A stretch of 64,000 nt of DNA from Amblyornis subalaris (Eukaryota; Chordata; Aves; Passeriformes; Ptilonorhynchidae): NCBI GenBank assembly GCA_018881555.1, contig JACAXG010000032.1, positions 3,174,837-3,238,836 on the forward strand. The letters run 5' to 3'. Positions 58,399-64,000 of this stretch are shown here, piece after piece. Position 1 is the stretch's first letter. Each line of letters begins with the position of its first letter. The notes beneath the pieces were generated by a model that saw only the letters and a list, made by a program, of their open reading frames with translations, did no database searches and was not told the origin of the DNA. A program made the translations under genes and the position numbers.

Positions 58399-59505
58399 TC
58401 ACAGAATCACAGAATTAACTAGGTTGGAAAAGACCTTTGAGATCATCAAGTCCAGCCTATGACCTAACACCACCTTATCAACTAAACCACAGCATTGAGT
58501 GCCACGTCCAGTCTTTTCTTAAACACCTCCACGGACAGTGACATTACCCCCTCCCCAGGCAGCCCATTCCAGTGCCCAATCACTCTTTCACCTAATGTCC
58601 AGCCTAAACTTCCCCTGGCGCAGCTTAAGGCTGTGTCCTCTCGTCCTGTCAGTGGTTGCCTGGGAGAAGAGAGCAACCCCACCTGACTACAACCACCTTT
58701 CAGGTAATTGTAGAGACAGATAAGGTCTCCCCCGAGCCTCCTTTTTCCAGGCTAAACAACCCCAGCTCCCTCAGTCGTTCTTCATAGGGCTTGTGTTCCA
58801 GGCCCTTCACCAGCCTTGTTGCCCTTCTCTGGACATGTTTGAGCATCTCAATGTCCTTCCTAAATTGAGGGGCCCAGAACTGGACACAGTACTCAAGGTG
58901 CAGCTTCACCAGTGCCAAGTACAGGGGAAGAATGACTTCCCCGGTCCTGCTGGTCACAGTATTCCTGACACAAGCCAGGATACCACTGGCCTTCTTGGCC
59001 ACCTGGGCACACTGCTGGCTCATGTCCAGCCTGCTGTCCATCAGCACCCCCAGGTCCCTTTCTGCCTGGCCACTGTTCAACCACTCTGACCTTAGCTCGT
59101 AGTGCTGCAGGGGGTTGTTGTGGCCAAAGTGCAGGACCCAGCACTTGGACTTGTGAAACTTCATATTGTTGGACTTGGCCCATCTATCCAGCCTGTCCAG
59201 GTTCCTCTGCAGAGCCCTCCTACCTTCCAGCAGACCGACACTCGCTCCCAGCTTGGTGTCATCTGCAAATTTGCTGATGGTGCACTCAATCCCCTCATCC
59301 AGATCATGGATGAAGATATTAAACAGGACCAGCCCTACCACTGATCCCCGGGGGACACCATTAGTGACTGGCCACCAGCTGGATGCAGCACCATTCACCA
59401 CCACTCCCTGGGCCCAGCCATCCAGCAAGTTCTTAACGCAGCGAAGAGTGAACCTGTCCAAGCCGTGGGCTGCCAGCTTTTCCAGGAAGTGTGCCGGCTT
59501 TACCT
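58399..59505 (-). mobile_element. CR1 LINE, 3' ~1.1 kb, antisense, best-preserved copy
   Basis: On the + strand the copy starts with the reverse-complemented 3' tail (ACAGAATCACAGAATTAACT AGGTTGGAAAAGACCTTTGA) and extends leftwards in element terms to about 59,505. There the CR1 frame is still open (a [13 protein letters not shown] string) and similarity then stops. It is a 5'-truncated copy that includes the C-terminal third or so of ORF2 and the whole 3' UTR. The sense tail is two ATTCTGTG units. Relative to related copies, a stretch after 'GGCTGGACATTAGG' (around 58,595) is missing about 20-25 bases. Good preservation suggests a comparatively recent insertion. No flanking duplication is apparent, as is usual for CR1. 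Confidence 0.97.
58700..59461 (-). pseudogene. CR1 ORF2 reverse transcriptase, C-terminal fragment (253 codons)
   Basis: This is the one clearly coding-derived frame of the window. CR1 ORF2 encodes an endonuclease plus reverse transcriptase that copies the element RNA at the target site. Visible here are [15 protein letters not shown] (residues 35-48, RT motif before the catalytic loop) and FADD (residues 65-68, 59,258-59,269), the YxDD-type catalytic aspartates. [15 protein letters not shown], the [11 protein letters not shown] block and the [14 protein letters not shown] block of the CR1 RT C-terminus follow. The endonuclease and N-terminal RT motifs are absent because the copy is 5' truncated; the frame is open upstream of the listed TTG. 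Near 58,740, at a run of A residues after SLEK, a one-base loss shifts the frame and the natural C-terminus continues in another frame to about 58,482. It cannot make active enzyme. Confidence 0.93.
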
Positions 59506-59930
59506 AATCACAGAGAATACACCCAGGAACATGAGGTCACTAGGTGGAACAGTAACCTCTAATAATTTAAAAACTACATGCTTCTTCATTTTCACTTTCT
59601 TTCTACCTCTAATCTGGTATTCCCTTTTATGGATAAAGTCTGGAATGAAAGGTCAGTTTGCCCTTTGTGATCAAACATCACCAATGCACACGCACTCCTA
59701 CACCACCTGCTCTGAACACTGGAGCCTCCTTACCTGCTCTTTGACCCTGGCAATGCTCAGCAGTGATCCTTCCAGTTTGCCAAGCACTCAACTTCTTGTC
59801 CTGAGGGATGAGAATACAGCTGACTGTCTCACATCTCTGCTCAAAGGTGTTTTATAAACTTGATACCACCCAGGTAGATTTACCTGCAGTGTTTAATCAA
59901 GGAGGAATCATGAGATGATATGTATGGCAT

Positions 59931-59976
59931 TGTATATATAATGTGTATATATATATACATATAAGTGAAAAAAAAA
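59931..59976. repeat. TA-rich microsatellite followed by A9
   Basis: TGTATATATAATGTGTATAT ATATATACATATAAGTG is followed by nine A residues. It is an alternating purine-pyrimidine tract. Confidence 0.8.
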
Positions 59977-62269
59977 CACATATAGCATATGTACTACTGT
60001 GTCTATATACTAGTACTGGAAGCAACATCAGCACATGGCATATGCAATGGCATTCAAAAAGCTACTCTGAATTTTTTAAGGTACTTCCTGACATACCTCA
60101 TATGTCATAAATGTCTAGGCATAGTCAGGAATTTAGCAAAAGCCAAGAAACATTCCCAACAGACTGCATCTGGACCCCCTGTTCAATAGGAAGACACAGC
60201 CGGGCTGGCAGCCTCTGCATTATCACATTTACAATCTGAGATGTAAACTCAGAGCTCTCCTGCAAGACAGGAACCCAGAACAAAAGCTACAGACCAAAAC
60301 TTTTCTTGAAAGAGACAAAGAGGAATAACTTTTGTTCTACTCAATTGTTCAATGGCAGAAGCTCTAAACCAGAGTAGGGGAAATGATTCTTGGAGGATGG
60401 CTATCCTCACTCACCTATAGACAACTGTAGGGAATCACTGATGACTCATGGTCCCTCTTAGCATAAGAAAGTGTGAGATCCTGTATGCAAAGTGGCATAA
60501 ATTCAATCATCCTCATTGTAGATTTGCACAGCACCTGATTTTTTTATGTCACTTCTCAGTGGAGGAGAAAGGATTTCTATCTCTCACACTGCAGTGTCCT
60601 GACCTGCTGCAGGAAGGAGGGCACTCTACACACATCCTGCATCAAAAGCAAAAACCCCTTCTAACTTATCACAAAAACCAGGCAGAGCACTATTTCACCA
60701 AAGACAACCAAATTACAGATCCTGAAGGAAGGGATTTATGTTACTAATTTTAGAAACGTGCAAGTGTTCAGCATTTGGCAAGCAAAGGCAGCTCAGAGTG
60801 TCACATGTCAGAGTCCTCACCACTGAGCATCACTCTGCAGGGTGCCTGGGCACCTTCTCCAGGTTCTGGAGCCCATTCAAGATCCCAGGCTCCCTCAGGT
60901 GCCTTAAGGGGAGCAGGCCAGTGACAATCTTCTGTGGATCTTAGGCCAAGGCTTATCTGAGATCCAGTCTTTTCTGCAAATACCTCCTAAGCTCCTTGGA
61001 TACCTTGCAGCTCCACATATTTCCATAATACCTGCTTGAAAAAGTGAAGGTCTTATTTCTTTTCTCATTTATGTGCATGTTAATTCGGTGCAACTCCTCT
61101 GAAAACAGTGACTGAAACTGGCAAAGCACAACAAACTATAGGAAAAATCAGGCTCTGCATTTCTTAGTTTCAGTTCTCGTATGTGACAAATGATTCTGGG
61201 GCCCTATTTTGGAAGTATCTAACTTGAAACAGCTTTGCAAACCAGAGTACTTAATGCTGTCTAACGATCAGTCTTCTGCAGGGCACCCAAAAGTGAAGTT
61301 TCAGTATTGCAAGTCACTCTTAAAAATCTTGGCCATTTTTTCAAAGGATGTGTCAGTGTCTCAAACAGATGCAAAAGCAATGACCACTCAAATAGTTTGG
61401 TGTTTACAGGTTCATCAATCAAAAAGAAACACTTTGATCACCTGACATGATTCAAACAACATACTTGATATCTGATACCGGACCAAGATCATACAGATCT
61501 AATAATCTTTTGGCTCCTAAAAATTTCTTTTAAAAAATATAAAAGAGGATCAGTTATAGAGAAGTTGATTAATATGCACTCTGTTCAAACAGTCTTGAAC
61601 ATCTGTGTATTAAATTCATTTATTAAATTATACCAATCTGTATTTTAATGAGTAAAAGATACTTATTCTGCCATCCATCAAAATAAACTCAGGAAATACT
61701 TAACATTATAATCATTTTTCTTGTTTGAACATGAGTTATGAAATATGAATCCCACACTAAGAATGCTGTACTTGCCATTATGATCAAATATGTTTTTACA
61801 GGTGCACCAAATATTCTGTTTTCATTTCATTCTCAAACTGTTGAAAATATAAACCATGTTTTATATTTCTCTGGTAGGTAATATTGCCTTTTTCCCCCCA
61901 CATGGCACCCATTATTAGTGAGTTATTACCATGCCTTTTTCTCAAACACACACTACATATCCTAAAGTTGCTTAGTAATGAAAATACAAATTTATGTAAC
62001 ATCTAGTATCAAATAACATTTCGGGCACACTTTGGCACTGAAATGTTTGGAGCACTAATAATTTTCAGTGCATGTTAATATTGCCAGATAAGGTGTATAC
62101 AATCTGTTGGGTCAAGTTCAGCCTTTTGCCACTTTGCTATTTTGGCCCAAGGAAAGTTAACTTTCAGATACAGCAGAGTTTAATACATGCATGGATAGAA
62201 TTTTTGTTTCTTATTGTTCTGATAATTGTGATTTTTATTTCCATTTTCTTGGTCCCCTTTTATTAAAAT

Positions 62270-62283
62270 AAAAAAAAAAAAAA
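62270..62283. repeat. Poly-A tract (A14)
   Basis: Fourteen A residues follow TATTAAAAT. It could be the tail of an old + strand retroposon, but no body is recognised upstream. Confidence 0.8.
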
Positions 62284-62700
62284 GAAATAGGAAAAAATCC
62301 TGGCAGACAGACAGCAAGCACAGCTGGGACAGCAGGTGAGCTAAATTGTAGACTTCTTCCCAGTATCAGTCTGACACTATATCAAACACTAAGTATAGTC
62401 ATTAAAAAAATTCCTTCCTTCTATTTGTACAGAGTGAATAGACGGTTAAAGACAGAGCTTAGTGCTAGAAATGATGTTCTCAAAGAAAACAATATTCGGG
62501 AGAGTGCAGCAAGGAAAAGGAAGATATGGCTGCAAGGCACAGAGCTGCTCTGCCGGAATTGAATCCACACACCTCCAGGCACTTCCGTGGAGCTGCAAGT
62601 CCAACACAGAGGTTTGGCACCGGGGCTGTAATAAACAGGTAAAACTCACCAAATTAGTAATCGAGACTACAATGATGCTTTCATTAAAAAGTGGGAATAT

Positions 62701-62732
62701 CTCCATTGATTTCAATTGGAGTAGGTTCAAAC
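62701..62732. repeat. Ancient-repeat-like motif (CTCCATTGATTTCAATTGGAG)
   Basis: CTCCATTGATTTCAATTGGA followed by GTAGGTTCAAACC is the clearest copy in this window of the CCATTGACTTCAATGGGAGTAGGATCAG-type word. It has a near-palindromic core. Confidence 0.5.
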
Positions 62733-64000
62733 CATGAAAGAACATATCAGCAACAGAGCCAGCACACTAGAAAAAAAGCAGTCACACTCTGGAAAGCCCA
62801 TGCAACCACAGGTTAATCTAGTTTTTTTGTAAAACAAATCAAGAGAGTAGGAAATAGTTTGGCATTTTATTGGCAAGGGGGAAAACCCCTTCAAGGAAGC
62901 CATCGCTTCATACAGGTGCAACCACAGCAGAAGTTACCACCCTGCCAAAACTGCAGCTGGGGCAATTCAACCCTTTTCACAAGTACATGGAAAACAGCTG
63001 ATACAAGGAAGTTCCATGGTGAGTGACAGGGAGCAGTAACCCTGTCATAGCCGATTATGTCCAAACATGGCCCTAGAAATGGGAAAATTTACCACTTCTA
63101 ACTTAAAGACAGTATTCAAAAAACTAATTTTCTTAGATGACATCTCATAATTGTTACTGCATTTATGATTTTTACTCCCTGTCTAATTAGTCCATATCAT
63201 ACATAACATTTTAAGTAATTTCTTGTTGAAAAACCCACCATTTTTGTCCTCTATCAACAGTTCCTGTAGATCCAGAAAGTGAAGAAAAGCCACTGGTTTG
63301 AACTCTGAAAATGTACAGGCCAAAAAGCTAGTACATTGTATTTTTAACTACTGTTTGCCTTGACCTTCTCCTCCCTGGAATGCTACTCAGGCTTCACTGA
63401 AAGACTTAGAGTGATACAAAGAAGCTATTACATCCTGATCTGCATTATTGCAAATATTACTTGTGGGTGTTGAAGAATTTTCCTCTTTATTTTTAAGCAC
63501 AATTAATGTAGAATTGTATTCTGAATACCAGATTCCATTTAGAAAACTTATGCACCAGTCTTCAAATTAAGAAAAGAAGTAAAATACATCTGATGGAAGA
63601 ACATAACCACCACATGGTCTACCAGAAGCATAAACCCTAAATCCTTTTCTGACTTTTTTGTACTACACAAAATAAAATATGGGCATATATACATGTGTAA
63701 AAAAACCCACAAACAGCAGATTTTTATCCAGAAAAGCATTTTTTCCTGACTTCTTTATTTTATTATTTGAAAAGCACCTTCCTGGATTGCATTCTATGGA
63801 CAGGTTGGAAACATTTGAAATGTCACATTTCTTGTCTAGTCGGGATGATCAACACAGATTCATGATTAAATGTGAATAAATTATTCGTGGAATTTTCACT
63901 CCATTTTACCATTTCTAGTCAATACATCAGAAGGAAAACTTCAGCTTGATTTGGTGGAATGATTTCTGCATCCCATCAGTCCCACATGATTCTAGGAGGA

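Larger units (their letters stand above)
59506..64000. other. Unique-looking non-coding sequence (right flank)
   Basis: No gene is supported in the last 4.5 kb. It contains a TA-rich run with poly-A (59,931-59,976), an A14 run (62,270-62,283) and a clear CATTGACTTCAATGG-like motif (62,701-62,732). Remaining frames are 60-130 codons without domains. No undetermined base occurs in this interval or anywhere after 54,300. Confidence 0.6.

Noticed and set aside
58793..59507. Several + strand frames of 80-113 codons
   Set aside because: They are antisense or off-frame shadows of the CR1 reverse-transcriptase region.
1..64000. CRISPR array, operon, integron or phage module
   Set aside because: There are no regularly spaced repeats, no runs of close same-strand genes and no ribosome-binding-site pattern; the retroelements indicate a vertebrate nuclear genome.

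Overview
This window looks like ordinary nuclear DNA from a bird: AT-rich, CpG-poor, intergenic or long-intron in character. The best evidence is its transposable elements. There are several CR1 LINE copies truncated at the 5' end, with the ATTCTGTG/ATTCTATG-type 3' tails typical of avian CR1. There is a solitary long terminal repeat whose first bases (TGTCCTGGTT) and last ~100 bases resemble avian ERVL-type LTRs. Two older CR1 fragments are of a kind also common in turtles and crocodilians. I saw no bacterial or phage gene organisation. Short open frames are numerous but behave like chance frames, and I cannot support any intact host protein-coding gene.

Layout. 1-7.85 kb: unique-looking sequence, a weak candidate exon at the left edge, two CR1 tails near 2.8-2.9 kb, a 31-bp tandem duplication and an 18-bp perfect palindrome. 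7.85-8.28 kb: antisense CR1. 8.3-17.3 kb: mostly unique AT-rich sequence with an ancient CR1 at 14.5-14.7 kb. 17.3-18.6 kb: a CR1 tail, then the ERVL-like LTR. 18.6-30.4 kb: unique sequence with a 54-bp tandem duplication, a CA/TG low-complexity block, two CR1 copies (26.3 and 29.15 kb) and an ancient CR1 end (30.3 kb). 30.4-47.3 kb: unique sequence, a short CR1 end at 36.35 kb and a tRNA-headed SINE-like element at ~37.9-38.25 kb. 47.3 kb: a (CTG)11-12 repeat. 47.4-57.6 kb: unique sequence with a few unassigned open frames. 57.6 kb: a decayed Ty3/gypsy-type RNase H coding fragment. 58.4-59.5 kb: the best-preserved element, a ~1.1-kb antisense CR1 that still keeps a 253-codon reverse-transcriptase C-terminal frame. 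59.5-64 kb: unique sequence.

The elements do not form a pathway or operon. The window is a layered record of retroelement insertion: an old stratum (turtle-type CR1, tRNA-SINE, gypsy fragment, scattered CATTGACTTCAATGG-like motifs), then avian CR1 subfamilies, then the LTR. The strongest points for follow-up are the gypsy-like RNase H fragment (unusual for a bird), the SINE-like element, the CTG repeat and the cluster of ambiguous bases inside the LTR. I did not find a convincing new biological system. All family assignments were made by eye from remembered consensus features, without database searches.
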